Source: Candidatus Rokuibacteriota bacterium
GTDB taxonomy: Bacteria > Methylomirabilota > Methylomirabilia > Rokubacteriales > CSP1-6
Assembly: GCA_005887895.1 (NCBI GenBank)
Contig: VBPC01000057.1
Span: forward strand, 1 to 54,146
Length of the DNA: 54,146 bases
Direction of reading: 5' to 3'
Shown here: piece by piece, positions 42,395-53,415 of the stretch
How positions within the stretch are numbered: the stretch's first letter is position 1
Layout: each line of letters begins with the position of its first letter
Notes under the pieces: generated by a model
The model's database searches: none
Seen by the model: only the letters and a program-made list of their open reading frames with translations
Told to the model about the DNA's origin: nothing
Translations under genes and position numbers: made by a program

Positions 42395-44489
42395 TCACTC
42401 AGCCTTCGACGCGCTGCGGTGGACGGCGGGCATCGGGCCGCCGTGCTGGACGGCCGCCGCGCCGCGTACGGCGATGACCGGTGCGCCGCGCGATGGCGCG
42501 ATCGCCGCGGCAGGCGCCGGCGCCGCGCGCCGCTCCGATGCTCGCGCCGGCGCGACGTGCGCGTCCCGCACGCGCGTGGGGACCGCCGCCTGCATCTCCG
42601 GTCTACGCGCGGGCGCGGCGCTCTCCGCCCGCTGAGGCGCGTGGGGCGCCTCGCTGCGCCCGGGCGAGAGACGATCCGCGGGCTCGCCGGGCAGCGGCGG
42701 CTTGCCGGCCGGTGGCGCCGGCTGCTGGCGCTGCGGCTGCGGCGGCCGCGCCGCCGGCGGCCCCGCCTCGGGACCACCGCGTCCGCGCTCGCCCTGTCCC
42801 GGCGGCGCCAGCTCCGGGCGTCCGCCCTCCACCCGCGCGCCCGACGTGGGCTCGCGACGGCCCGGAGCCGGCTCGGTGCGCGCGCCGGGCTCGGGGCGTG
42901 CCGGTGCGCCCTCCGGACGACCCGGCTCCTGGCGCGGCACCGCCGGCGTCCCGACCTGCGGTCGCGGTGAGGTCTCCGGACGCGGCGGCTCGGCCCGACG
43001 CGGCCGCTCCACGTCGCTGGCGCCGAACGGCGGCCGCGTCGGCACCGCCGCTTTCTCCATGGCCTTCGGCGTCGGCACGATCTTCGGCGCCGGCACGTTG
43101 ACGGGCGCGCCGCTGTGGGCGATGGGCGCGCCGGCGTCCTGCACGCGACGCGGCACCGGGCGCGTGGCGACGACGGACCGGCTCATCGCGGTCTCCGGCG
43201 GGCGCACGGACGCCCGACCGCCGGAGCCCACGAAGCTGACGGGCTCTGGCTTCACGGGCAGCGCGCCGTGCACGGGCTTCAGCTGCCTGACGTCGACCTG
43301 GGTGACCCGCGTCTCGTGCACGCCCTGCCGGCCGAAGCCGTCCTGGCGTACGGCGACCACGGCGTTGTTGATGGTCGTGTTGCGATAGACGGTGACGTTG
43401 GTGACGTTGACCACGGTTGTCTTGTTGATGACGACGTTGTTGACCACGCGCGGTCCGCCCCAGCCACCCCAGTACGGACGGCCCACGAAGCCAGGCCGAC
43501 CCCACCACGGCACGAGCGGCTCGCCCCAGCTCAACGCGACCCAGCTCACGAAGGGCGTGCCGACCGACACGGTGACGCCCGGTGCCGCGAAGAACGCGAC
43601 GAGCGCCGGCGCGTAGACCGGCCGCGACCCACGTCCAGCCGTAGTGCGGATCGTAGATCCAGCGGCCCGTGCTGTACGGCGCCCAGCCGGCCGGCACGCC
43701 CTGCGGCACCCAGATCGAGCCGTAGGTCGGCACGACGCGCCAGTTGCCGTAGTGGTCGAGGTCGTCGGCGCCGTACACCTGCGGCGGCACGTAGCGCGCG
43801 CTCGTGGACTCGATCAGCGCGTCGGTGCGCGCGTAGTTCCAGCGGTCCCACACGTCGAGCTCCGGCGCGGCGAAGCTGCGCATGCTCGCCGAGTCGACGC
43901 CCTCGAGCACGATCTCCTCGCTGGGGGCGATGGCGACCGGCTGGCCGCCCGCGGGCGTCATGCCGGCGCGGCCGCCGCGGCGCGTGACGAACGAGGTGCG
44001 GTCGGGCGCGACGTCCACGCGGTAGTAGCCGGCGTTCTCGACGGTGAACGCGGCGTGCGGCGTGTCGATCTCGATGGTGCGTCCCGGATCGACGCTGCGC
44101 ACGTCGACGGTCGCATGGCCGGTGGTGATCTTGAGCTGCAGGAAGTCGGGCTCCTGGTTGGCGACGCCGACCTGCGTATCGCCCCAGCCCCGCACGTACG
44201 CGCGGCCGCCGATCTGGAGCTCGATGTTCCCGTCGTTTCCGGTGTAGAGCTCGTCGCCCGGTGCCAGCGGCGTGTTGATCTGGGCGGGCGCCCAGTCCGG
44301 CGCGCCGGGACGCCAGAACGATACGGCGCCTTCGGAGTAGCTCAGCCGCGGCGGGGTGACACCGATGGCCTCGGCCGCGCCGCCGGCAGGCGCCGAACCC
44401 GGTGGCGGCGGCGCCTGGGCCCGCACTGCGGGGGTACTCGCCAGGAGGAGCAGCAGAACCAGCGCCGTTGCCATCGCCCGTTTCGCCAT
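42395..44489 (-). pseudogene. FecR/DUF6600 domain protein with Pro/Arg-rich tail, internal deletion with frameshift
   Basis: The N-terminal frame has a signal peptide, a FecR-type domain (ELYTGNDGNIELQIGGRAYVRGWGDTQVGV) and a DUF6600 region (LDVWDRWNYARTDALIESTSARYVPPQVYGADDLDHYGNW...TGRWIYDPHYGWTWV). It breaks near 43624. The next frame continues with PVYAPALVAFFAAPGVTVSVGTPFVSWVALSWGEP and a long Pro/Arg/Ala-rich tail. About 35 residues of the repeated tryptophan-rich block are missing at the junction. An extracytoplasmic structural or sensing role is likely; function unknown. GGAGG precedes the ATG at 44489. Confidence 0.82.
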
Positions 44490-44544
44490 GTCGCGATCCT
44501 CCTCCGCAACTATGACATTGAGACGGGCGATGGCGTCAGTGCAT

Positions 44545-45990
44545 TCAGCGTGTCCCGAGCACCTCGGCGGCCGCCTTGGCCACAGCGGTCCCCTCGAAGA
44601 ACCGCGGGTTGCCGGCGCCCCACAGCCGCACGGCATTGGCGAACGTGAAATCGCGGAAATCGTCGGCCGTGATGAGGCCGTCCTCCCGCAGCTCCCACGC
44701 CTCCGGCAGCACGTCGCGCATGTCGGGCACGTCGAAGTGGCCGATGTCGGAGCCGAACAGGGCGTTGAGCCGCGCGCCGAACGGATTGACGCGGCGGTCG
44801 AACGCCCACGCGTTCATGCGATCGTCGGCCTCGCAGCCGAAATAGAACGGCGTCACGAACAGGTCGCGCAGGTCTTCCTTGCGCTCGATGCGGCAGGCGC
44901 TGAAGTCGTCGAGATCGGCGATCCCGCCGGTCAGCGTGTGAGCATCGGCGTCCGGCCAGCCGCCCAGGGCGGCGGCCATCTCGTCGGTGCCGTGCTTGCG
45001 GACCATGTCCAGCAGCAGCGCACGGTCGAGCGCGCGGGGATCGGTGTGCTCGAGCGCCTGTCGATTGCGCTTGTCCCAGTGACCGATGAGATCGGCGTAG
45101 AGCATGCAGCCCCACGCCACGCCGCCCTCCAGGAAGCCGAAGCGCAGCTGGGGGAAGCGCCGGGTCACGCCGCCGAGGAAGATCGCCTTGCAGACCGCGT
45201 GGCCGGCGGCGGCGAAGTGGCCGATGTGGTTGTACGTGAAGTTCGTCGGCGACAGCCGCAGCCCCTGGCGGCGCACCCCGGTGTGGAAGGTCGGCGCGAT
45301 GCCGTGCTGCGCGCACGTCTGCCAGAGCGGATCGTAGTCGTGCGCGCTGTCGAGGCCGAGCGCGTCGTACCAGACGGCGAAGCGCGCAGTCTCGGCGGGG
45401 GCGCCGGCGGCGCCTGCCACCGGCCGCGGCATCAGGCTGCCGAACATCGCGACCTTGAAGCCGAGCTGGCGCGTGCAGTACTCGAGCTCGGCGATCGCCT
45501 CCTCCGGCGTGTGGGCGGGGATGCAGGCGGCCGGCGTGATGCGGTCGGCGAGGTCGCGGAAGTGCTCGGCGGTGAGGATGTTGAACGCGCGGCAGGTGGC
45601 CCGCCGCGTCTCGTCGTCGGCGATGCGCGGCACCCGCAGCCCCACCGTGGGATAGAGGATCGCAAAGTCGATCCCGAGCTCGTCCAGCCGCTCGTAGAGC
45701 AGCCGCGGTAGGAGGCCGGTCGCGCGGTCGCGCGTGTTGCGCGAGGGCGAAGACCAGAACGCCTCCTGGGGCAGGCGCCGGCGCTGCCGCTCGGCCACCG
45801 ACAGCGCGAGCGACTCGCGGACGCCTTTGCCGACGGACGTGAAGCCGTCAGCCGCCTTGTCGCCGCCGATGCGGCGCAGCTGCTCGACGATCACCGGACC
45901 GAACTCCAGCCAGTGGCCGTCGGCGTCGACGACGGGATGGCTCAGCTCGCTTCGAATCTTGATGGCGCTGGGATGTTCGTGGCCGCTCAC
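44545..45990 (-). CDS. amidohydrolase-family protein (metal-dependent hydrolase, TIM barrel)
   Basis: The 481-residue protein has the Amidohydro_2 pattern: VVDADGHWLEFGP near the N-terminus (DxH), FHTGV, ALFGSDIGHFDVPDM near the C-terminus (metal Asp). It resembles the amidohydrolase at 52165 in type but is longer and has extra helices. The GTG start at 45990 is set by CAGGAGGTGG. It follows the M20 peptidase gene by 29 bp in the same operon. Substrate unknown. Confidence 0.85.
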   Translation of the reverse strand: MSGHEHPSAIKIRSELSHPVVDADGHWLEFGPVIVEQLRRIGGDKAADGFTSVGKGVRESLALSVAERQRRRLPQEAFWSSPSRNTRDRATGLLPRLLYERLDELGIDFAILYPTVGLRVPRIADDETRRATCRAFNILTAEHFRDLADRITPAACIPAHTPEEAIAELEYCTRQLGFKVAMFGSLMPRPVAGAAGAPAETARFAVWYDALGLDSAHDYDPLWQTCAQHGIAPTFHTGVRRQGLRLSPTNFTYNHIGHFAAAGHAVCKAIFLGGVTRRFPQLRFGFLEGGVAWGCMLYADLIGHWDKRNRQALEHTDPRALDRALLLDMVRKHGTDEMAAALGGWPDADAHTLTGGIADLDDFSACRIERKEDLRDLFVTPFYFGCEADDRMNAWAFDRRVNPFGARLNALFGSDIGHFDVPDMRDVLPEAWELREDGLITADDFRDFTFANAVRLWGAGNPRFFEGTAVAKAAAEVLGTR

Positions 45991-46019
45991 GGTCCACCTC
46001 CTGGTCGAAGCGTCGAGCC

Positions 46020-47354
46020 TCACGCGTCGCCGCGGAAGACCTCGCGCCGCCGGATGTCGCGCTGGAACTTCACGTAGCCGTCGCGGGTGAGGGGCGGCGT
46101 CGCCCGCGCCACCACCTCGCGTGCCCGGGCGGCGCCGTCCCACAGCAGGTCGATCACCATCCCGGCCAGCGCGCGAGCCGGCATCACGTAGGCGAGATGC
46201 GGGTCGGTGATCGTGTAGTCGGCGGCGTGGCCGGTGCCGCGGGCGCCGCCCATGTAAGGATGGAGTACCGGCATGACCTGGCTCACGTCGCCCATGTCGG
46301 TCGAGCCGGCGCGGTGCTCGGCGTCGCGGCAGGTGCCGGCGCCGAAGAAGACGTCGGCGCCGGCGCGAAACGTCTCGGCCATGACCGGATCGCAGCGCAG
46401 CGGCAGGTAGCCCGGCAGCGTCTCGATCTCGACGGTGGCGCCGAGCGCCAGGGCGCCGGCGCGGAGCGCGCGATCGACACGGACGTTGGCGTCGCGGATC
46501 GCCTCCAGCGTCCGCCCGCGCACGTAGGTCTCGATCCGCGCCTCGGCGGGGATCACGTTCACCTGCGAGCCGCCGTGGGTGAGGATCGGGTGCACGCGCA
46601 CGGTGTCCTCGTCGCGGAAGGTCTCGCGGACGGCGTTGATCGCCAGCAGGGCCACGTTGGCGGCGTAGAGGGCGTTGACGCCGGCATGCGGGGCGCCGCC
46701 GGCGTGCGCGGCGCGGCCGACGAAGCGCGCGGTCTTGCCGAAGCGGCCGTTGTTGGAGCGCGGGATCGCCACCCGGCCGTCCTCGGCGCGCGGCGTGGTG
46801 TGGATCATCATCGCCAGGTCGACGTCGTCGAGGTGGCCGAGGCGCAGCAGCTCGCACTTGCCGCCGAGGAACTCCAGGCGGCCCGCCCGGACCTGCTCGA
46901 GTCGCCACTCGAGGTCGCCGCCCTCCTCGGCCGGCACCGCGAAGAACACGACCCGGCCGGCGAGGTGCTGCAACGCCCCGCTCTTGACCAGACCGAGCGC
47001 GGCGCCGAGGAGTCCCGCCACCTGCGCGTTGTGGCCGCAGGCGTGGGCCGCGCCGGTCCTGGCGTCGGCCTCGGGATGGCCGCTCACGACCAGGCCGTCC
47101 AGCTCGCCCATGAGCGCGAACGTCGGGCCGGGGCCGGCGCCCCCCGCGACGTCCGCGCGCACGCCGGTCAGCGCCAGCTGCGTCCGCGGCGCCAGGCCGA
47201 GGCCGCGCAACACGTCCTCGACCAGCGCCGCGGTGTGGGCCTCCTTGAAGCCGAGCTCGGGCCGGTGACGGATCTGCTCGCCGAAGCCGACGATGCGCTC
47301 GGCCTCGGCCTCGATCGCGCGATCGACCTGCCGTTTCAGCTCCTCGCGCGTCAC
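46020..47354 (-). CDS. M20-family amidohydrolase/peptidase
   Basis: The 444-residue metallohydrolase has the M20D pattern: RHRPELGFKE, ALMGELDGL, HACGHNAQVAG and the Glu pair in AVPAEEGG, with a dimerisation domain (GRAAHAGGAPHAGVNALYAANVALLAINAVRE). This group cleaves N-acyl or carbamoyl amino acids and aminobenzoyl-glutamate. The GTG start lies 1 bp behind the stop of the dienelactone hydrolase gene, so the two are coupled. Confidence 0.9.
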   Translation of the reverse strand: MTREELKRQVDRAIEAEAERIVGFGEQIRHRPELGFKEAHTAALVEDVLRGLGLAPRTQLALTGVRADVAGGAGPGPTFALMGELDGLVVSGHPEADARTGAAHACGHNAQVAGLLGAALGLVKSGALQHLAGRVVFFAVPAEEGGDLEWRLEQVRAGRLEFLGGKCELLRLGHLDDVDLAMMIHTTPRAEDGRVAIPRSNNGRFGKTARFVGRAAHAGGAPHAGVNALYAANVALLAINAVRETFRDEDTVRVHPILTHGGSQVNVIPAEARIETYVRGRTLEAIRDANVRVDRALRAGALALGATVEIETLPGYLPLRCDPVMAETFRAGADVFFGAGTCRDAEHRAGSTDMGDVSQVMPVLHPYMGGARGTGHAADYTITDPHLAYVMPARALAGMVIDLLWDGAARAREVVARATPPLTRDGYVKFQRDIRRREVFRGDA

Positions 47355-47355
47355 G

Positions 47356-48126
47356 TCACTTGGTGTTCTGACGCACGAAGGCCTGCGTCCGCTTCCACGC
47401 GTCCGCCGAGGCGTCGGCGAACTCGGCCTGCTTGCGATCGAAGAAGCTGTGCGGCGCGCCCGGATAGACGGTGGCGTCGTGCTTCTTGCCGGCCTTGCGC
47501 AACGCGGTGTCGAACTCGTCGACGGCCGATTGCGGGATCCCCTCGTCGGCGCCGCCGAAGATCGACAGAGCCGGGCAGGTGTAGCGGCCGACGGCGTCGA
47601 TCGGCCGCGGCCGATCGGGCCAGCGCTTGAGGCCGAGCGGCCAGCCGTAGAAGCCGATCACGCCGGCGTAGCCCAGCCCGCTGGCCGCCTGGAAATAGGA
47701 CAGCGCGCCGCCGAAGCAGAAGCCGACCGAGAAGAGCGAGCGCACCTGGCCGCCGTCCTTGCTCCGCAGATGCGCGGCCGCCGCCGCGATGTCGGCCTGC
47801 AACGTGTCCGGCTTCGTCTTCGGCACCTCGGCCATGAAGTCGAACGTGTCGCTGCGATCCTCGGTGGTGGTCGTGCGCGCGAAGAAGTCGATGGCGACGG
47901 CGTCCACGCCGACCTCCGCGAAGCGGTCGGCCAGCTCCTTGTAGTAGGCGTGCAGCCCGCGCACGTCGGGGATGACGACCATCCCGGCGCCCGTCGGCTT
48001 CGCGGCCCGCACCGCATAGGCCATGAAGCGGGTGCCGTCGGCGGAGGTGAGCTTCAGATCGGTGGAGCCGGCGGAGCCGCCGGCGATCGGGGCGATCGGA
48101 GGACGAGAGTCGTTATCGACGCACAT
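47356..48126 (-). CDS. dienelactone hydrolase-family protein
   Basis: The 256-residue alpha/beta hydrolase has the DLH triad: Cys in VGFCFGGALSYF, Asp in GGADEGIP and His in PGAPHSFFDR. DLH enzymes open dienelactones in chlorocatechol pathways; many family members act on other esters. The start overlaps the end of the DUF3500 gene by 14 bp, so it is coupled to it. Confidence 0.9.
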   Translation of the reverse strand: MCVDNDSRPPIAPIAGGSAGSTDLKLTSADGTRFMAYAVRAAKPTGAGMVVIPDVRGLHAYYKELADRFAEVGVDAVAIDFFARTTTTEDRSDTFDFMAEVPKTKPDTLQADIAAAAAHLRSKDGGQVRSLFSVGFCFGGALSYFQAASGLGYAGVIGFYGWPLGLKRWPDRPRPIDAVGRYTCPALSIFGGADEGIPQSAVDEFDTALRKAGKKHDATVYPGAPHSFFDRKQAEFADASADAWKRTQAFVRQNTK

Positions 48127-49293
48127 GGGGCCTCCCGGGGGTGTGATCGACCTGTTGGTAGTGCTGGCGCAGCAGATCCTTGCCGTAGTCGTTGCCGTTC
48201 GGCGTGCGGATCACCGTGTGGACGTGCTGACGCGAGGGCGCATCGTTGTCGAGCGCCACCCCGCGCTGGTGATCGAACTCGATCAGGATGACCGGGCTGT
48301 GGACGCGATAGTAGAAGACGCTGTGCTCCTCGACGCCGCCGATCCAGGCGAAGCGCGTCTCGGCCAGGTGGCGCGTGACCTCGTCGCTTCTCACCTGGGC
48401 GTGGCCCGGACGGATGCGGCCGACGTAGGTGTCGAGCAGCCTGCGGAAGAGACCCTGCTGGCCGCGCGACAGCTCGTCGTACCGGATGCCGGCCGGCTGC
48501 AGCTCGAGATTGTCGCGGAACGCGGTCGCGAAGACCTCCCCCGGCAGCTCGGTCGACAGCACGGTCTTCGCACGCTGGGTCGCGTTCAGGGCGCGCGCCA
48601 GGGCGAGGCCGTTGGCTTCCTCGGCCCGGAACACCCGGATGCCGGCGTGCGGCCCGCTGTCGATGTCGACCGGTTCCGAGCCCATGAACATCGGCGTGAG
48701 CACGAGCTGATCGCCGAGCACGAGACAGTTGACGATCAGGTGATGGCCGTCGATCTGCCAGCCCCACGGCTCCGTCGCCGACGGCGTGCCGAACACGCTC
48801 AGCCAGTAGAGCCACTCGCCGTACTCCTCGGGACGGCCGGTGATGCCGGCGATGACCTCGTTGAGCCGCATCACGTCGCGCGCCGTCTTGAAGCCGGCCC
48901 GGCTGAGCGTTGCCTCGACAATGGCGCGAAGCGGGCGGCGGTGGCCTGCTCGGGCGGCAGCGCGGCGAGAAACGCGGTGGCGGCGTCCTGGATCGGGCGG
49001 GTGGAGACACCGCTCTTCTCGACGCGGAAGAGGCCGGCGACGGGCCGGCCGTCGGCGGTGATTCCCTTGAACGACTCGGCGACGGCCGCCTCGGCCGCCT
49101 GGCGATAGCGCTGCAGCCCCTCCGGCAGCGGCTCTTGAAGCACGCGGCCGGATACCGGCGGCCGTGCGCGGGGCCTGAAGCGCGGCGGCTTGGGCGTCTC
49201 CGCCTGGGCCTCGGCGCCGCGCGGCGCGCCGAGGCCGCCGGCCGCGCCGACCCCGATCTTCAAGACGTCACGCCGTGACCACCGCTGACCCAT
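48113..49293 (-). pseudogene. DUF3500 protein, Tat-exported, internal deletion with frameshift
   Basis: The N-terminal frame has a Tat signal (WSRRDVLKIG) and the DUF3500 start (YRQAAEAAVAESFKGITADGRPVAGLF to AAFLAALPPEQATAARFA). It breaks near 48925. The downstream frame resumes at IVEATLSRAGFKTARDVMRLNEVIAGITGRPEEYGEWLYWLSVFG and runs through GWQIDGHHLIVNCLVLGDQLVLTPMFMGSEP to the C-terminus. Relatives have about 40 residues between the two parts. Function of the family is unknown; it often sits with hydrolases as it does here. Confidence 0.82.
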
Positions 49294-49416
49294 CGCCTGC
49301 GGATTGTAACGGTGGTCAATTCGCGCGTCCAATGTGCGTGCGGCACGTAGGCCTGCTCGCATTCATAGAGCATCCGGTCGGTGAGGCTGTCAACGAGGCG
49401 GTCGGGCCGGCGCTCT

Positions 49417-50624
<1,208 letters not shown>

Positions 50625-50625
50625 C

Positions 50626-50973
50626 TCACATCGGCCAGATCGGACGCACCTCCACGAAGCTGCCGTCGCCGAGCGGGATCTTCTTCGCCCACTCGATGGC
50701 TTCCTGCTTCGTCTCGCACTCGATGAGGTAGAAGCCGCCGAGCGCCTCCTTCGTCTCGGCGAAGGGGCCGTCCGTGACCTGAGGCTGGCCGGCCTTCAGG
50801 CGGACTCGGCTGGCGTCGGCGTCGGGGCGCAGGCGCTCGCCGACGACCATCTTGCCCTTCGCCTGCAGCTCCTGTTGAAAGCGGGCGTGGGCCTGGAAGC
50901 GGGCCTCCATCTCGGCCTTCGGCAGCGGGGCAGCCGTCTTGTCATCGGAAGCGATGAGCAGCATGTAACGCAT
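50626..50973 (-). CDS. YCII-domain protein (partner of ECF42 sigma)
   Basis: The 115-residue protein has the YCII/DGPF pattern: MRYMLLIASDD at the start, VTDGPFAETKEALGGFYLIECETKQEAIEWAKKIP and a C-terminal VEVRPIWPM. It has no known enzymatic activity in this setting; in many genomes it is encoded with and controlled by the adjacent ECF42 sigma. GGAGGAAC precedes the ATG. The sigma gene begins 1 bp behind its stop. Confidence 0.9.
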   Translation of the reverse strand: MRYMLLIASDDKTAAPLPKAEMEARFQAHARFQQELQAKGKMVVGERLRPDADASRVRLKAGQPQVTDGPFAETKEALGGFYLIECETKQEAIEWAKKIPLGDGSFVEVRPIWPM

Positions 50974-51034
50974 GGCGATCGTTCCTCCTCATCTCATACG
51001 ACGCCGGAGGGCCCCCGGAATCGACAGCCGGGTT

Positions 51035-52087
51035 TCAGGTCGCCGGGAAGAAGGCGAAGACCTTGTTCGAGTTGAAGATGTGACTCTCGACGAACGTGGT
51101 CTCGGCGGGGCGGCGGCCGAGCTCGGCCATGGCGCCGGCCAGGCACAGCCAGTTGAGCATCTCCTGCTGGCCGCTATCCTCGATGGCCGCCAGCGGCGTC
51201 TTGCGCCACGCCTCGTAGTCGCCGGCGCGCAACGTCTCGTACATCGCGCGGTCGGCGGCCACGTCGGGGTGGAGCAGGTGGTGCTTGGGGGTGAGGAAGG
51301 CGTGCGACCAGCTCGACGAGGCGATCAGCGCGACGCGCCACGGGCTGCCGGCCATCACCCGCGCGGTCGCCCGGCCGAGGTCGAAGCAGCGCCACGGCGC
51401 CGGCGAGGGCGGATCGAGGCGCTCCTCGTCCGACATGGCGGCCAGCGCGCCCATCGAGCCGTGCTGGGCGATGACGCGGCGGCCGTAGCAGTTCACCTGG
51501 AACGGCACGACCGGATAGGGAAAGCCCTGGCGGTCGTAGTCCAGGAACAGCAGTGTGTTCATGAACGCGTGGCCGAGCGGATGGTGCAGCGGCGTGTAGG
51601 CGTAGGAGACGTCGAAGCCGTCCTCCAGCAGACCGCTGGCCAGCCGCTTGGCGGCCGCCCGCTGGCCCTTGAAGACGAACGTGGCGTCCTTCGGCTCGTC
51701 CCACACGTTGCGCCAGGCCGACTTCTCCCACGGCCGGTGCTCGATCGAGTCGTAGGCCAGCACGCAGAACGGCGGGATGATGTCTTCCTTGAAGTTCTCG
51801 TACTGGTCGTCGCCCCACACGACGACGAGGTCGGGCGCGAAGTCGTCGAGGACGCGGCGCGCCTTGCGGAACCAGCCCACCAGCGCCTCGCGATGACGGC
51901 GCGCGGCGGCGACGCCCTCGTCGGTGCCCCACTCCTGTCGCATCGCCTCCGGCCAGCCGGCGGGGGTGCGATAGCGATCGGGAAGGTCGGGATCCTTCAG
52001 CACGCGGCGCAGGATGCGCGTCATGTCTTCGTCGCGTCCGGCGAGCAGGGGCACGTGCGTCACGCCGAGACCCAGGATCGCTCCCAT
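51035..52087 (-). CDS. class III extradiol dioxygenase (LigB)-family protein
   Basis: The 350-residue protein has the LigB pattern: LGLGVTHVPLLAG (metal His), DLVVVWGDDQYENF, HHPLGHAFMNTLLFLDYD, and the C-terminal ASSSWSHAFLTPKHHLLHPD (second-sphere and metal His residues). Such enzymes cleave catechol-type or related rings with non-heme Fe(II); some relatives act on other substrates. GAGGAGG lies before ATG 52087. It starts divergently from the amidohydrolase at 52165 across 77 bp. Confidence 0.88.
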   Translation of the reverse strand: MGAILGLGVTHVPLLAGRDEDMTRILRRVLKDPDLPDRYRTPAGWPEAMRQEWGTDEGVAAARRHREALVGWFRKARRVLDDFAPDLVVVWGDDQYENFKEDIIPPFCVLAYDSIEHRPWEKSAWRNVWDEPKDATFVFKGQRAAAKRLASGLLEDGFDVSYAYTPLHHPLGHAFMNTLLFLDYDRQGFPYPVVPFQVNCYGRRVIAQHGSMGALAAMSDEERLDPPSPAPWRCFDLGRATARVMAGSPWRVALIASSSWSHAFLTPKHHLLHPDVAADRAMYETLRAGDYEAWRKTPLAAIEDSGQQEMLNWLCLAGAMAELGRRPAETTFVESHIFNSNKVFAFFPAT

Positions 52088-52164
52088 GGCGGGTCCTCCT
52101 CGCGAGCTTCGACCGCGAGCCGATGGTACACTCGCCGCCACGCGACGGAAAGGAGGCCTGCTCC

Positions 52165-53415
52165 ATGGCCGTATCCGCGCTCCCGCCCCTCGTCTCCAGC
52201 GACGGCCACCTGGAAGTTCGCCCCGAACGCTGGACGCCGCGGATGCCGGCCCGGCATCGCGAGCGCGCGCCGCGTACGATCACGCTCCCCGACGGCGGCG
52301 ATGCGATCCTCGTCGAAGGCCAGCCGCCCTACCCGGTCCCGTTTCTCGACCTGCGGGCCGGCCGGACCAACGAGACGTGGCAGCCGTTCGGCGTGACCGT
52401 CGACGACACCGCCGGCGTGGGGCCGCCCGAGCAGCGGCTGCGCGAGCAGGACGTGGACGGGCTGCACGCCGAGGTGCTCTTTCCCAACATGCAGGTCGGT
52501 CCCCGGCTCTGGCGCGGGCTCGCCGACGACGACGTGTACCGCGCGGCCGTGCGCGCCTACAACGACTGGATCGGCGAGGAGTACTGTCCGGTCGCGCCCG
52601 ACCGGCTGATCGGGCTCGGCGTCATCCCGTGGACCACCATCGACGACGCGCTGGCCGAGCTCGAGCACTGCGCCCGGCTCGGGCTCAAGGGCGTGAACCT
52701 CGGCGTCTTTCCGAGCGGCAAGTCCTACCCGACGCCGGCCGACGACCGCTTCTGGGCGGCCGCGGTCGACATGAAGATGCCGCTGACGGTGCACGTCGGC
52801 TTCGATCGCCTCGGTCCCCGCGCCGCCCAGCCGACGTTCGAGTACCCGGCCGCCGATCCCGAGGTGCTGAAGAAGCTCGGGCCGCGCAAGATCGTCGAGT
52901 GGGTCGCGCTGCCCTTCCTCGGCATCCCGCCGGCGCTGAGCCTGGCCCAGCTGATCCTCTCGGGCGTCTTCGATCGCCTGCCCGACCTGAAGATCTTCTT
53001 CGCCGAGACCCGCCTGGGCTGGGTGCCGTTCTGGATGGAGGAGGCCGACTACTGGTACGAGCGCCATCGGCACTGGGCCCAGCGATTGCTCGGGCTGGCT
53101 CCGCTCAAGCAGCGGCCGAGCGACTACGTGCGCCAGCACGTGTGGTTCAGCGTGCAGCACGTCGAGCGCGTGGCCGTCGAGCTGCGCCACCACCTGGGCG
53201 TCGAGCACATCATGTTCGCCACCGACTTTCCGCACATCGAGTGCGACTGGCCCAACACGCGCCCGTTCGCCGAGCGGCTCTTTGCCGGCGTGCCCGCCGA
53301 CGAGGCGTTCAAGATCGCCGCCGGCAACCTGCTGGCGTTCTTCGGCCTGGCCGACACACCGATGGGGCGTCGGGTGCGCGCGGCGCAGTCGCCGCCGCGA
53401 GAGCGGTCATGCTGA
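52165..53415 (+). CDS. amidohydrolase-family protein (possible decarboxylase)
   Basis: The 416-residue TIM-barrel protein has the Amidohydro_2 pattern: LVSSDGHLEVRP near the start (DxH), the MKMPLTVHVGF barrel strand, and MFATDFPHIECDWPNT near the end (metal Asp). Family members include ACMSD-type decarboxylases of ring-cleavage products. AAAGGAGG precedes ATG 52165. Its end overlaps the start of the Rieske oxygenase gene, so both are coupled; this and the LigB gene suggest an aromatic degradation cluster. Confidence 0.88.
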   Translation: MAVSALPPLVSSDGHLEVRPERWTPRMPARHRERAPRTITLPDGGDAILVEGQPPYPVPFLDLRAGRTNETWQPFGVTVDDTAGVGPPEQRLREQDVDGLHAEVLFPNMQVGPRLWRGLADDDVYRAAVRAYNDWIGEEYCPVAPDRLIGLGVIPWTTIDDALAELEHCARLGLKGVNLGVFPSGKSYPTPADDRFWAAAVDMKMPLTVHVGFDRLGPRAAQPTFEYPAADPEVLKKLGPRKIVEWVALPFLGIPPALSLAQLILSGVFDRLPDLKIFFAETRLGWVPFWMEEADYWYERHRHWAQRLLGLAPLKQRPSDYVRQHVWFSVQHVERVAVELRHHLGVEHIMFATDFPHIECDWPNTRPFAERLFAGVPADEAFKIAAGNLLAFFGLADTPMGRRVRAAQSPPRERSC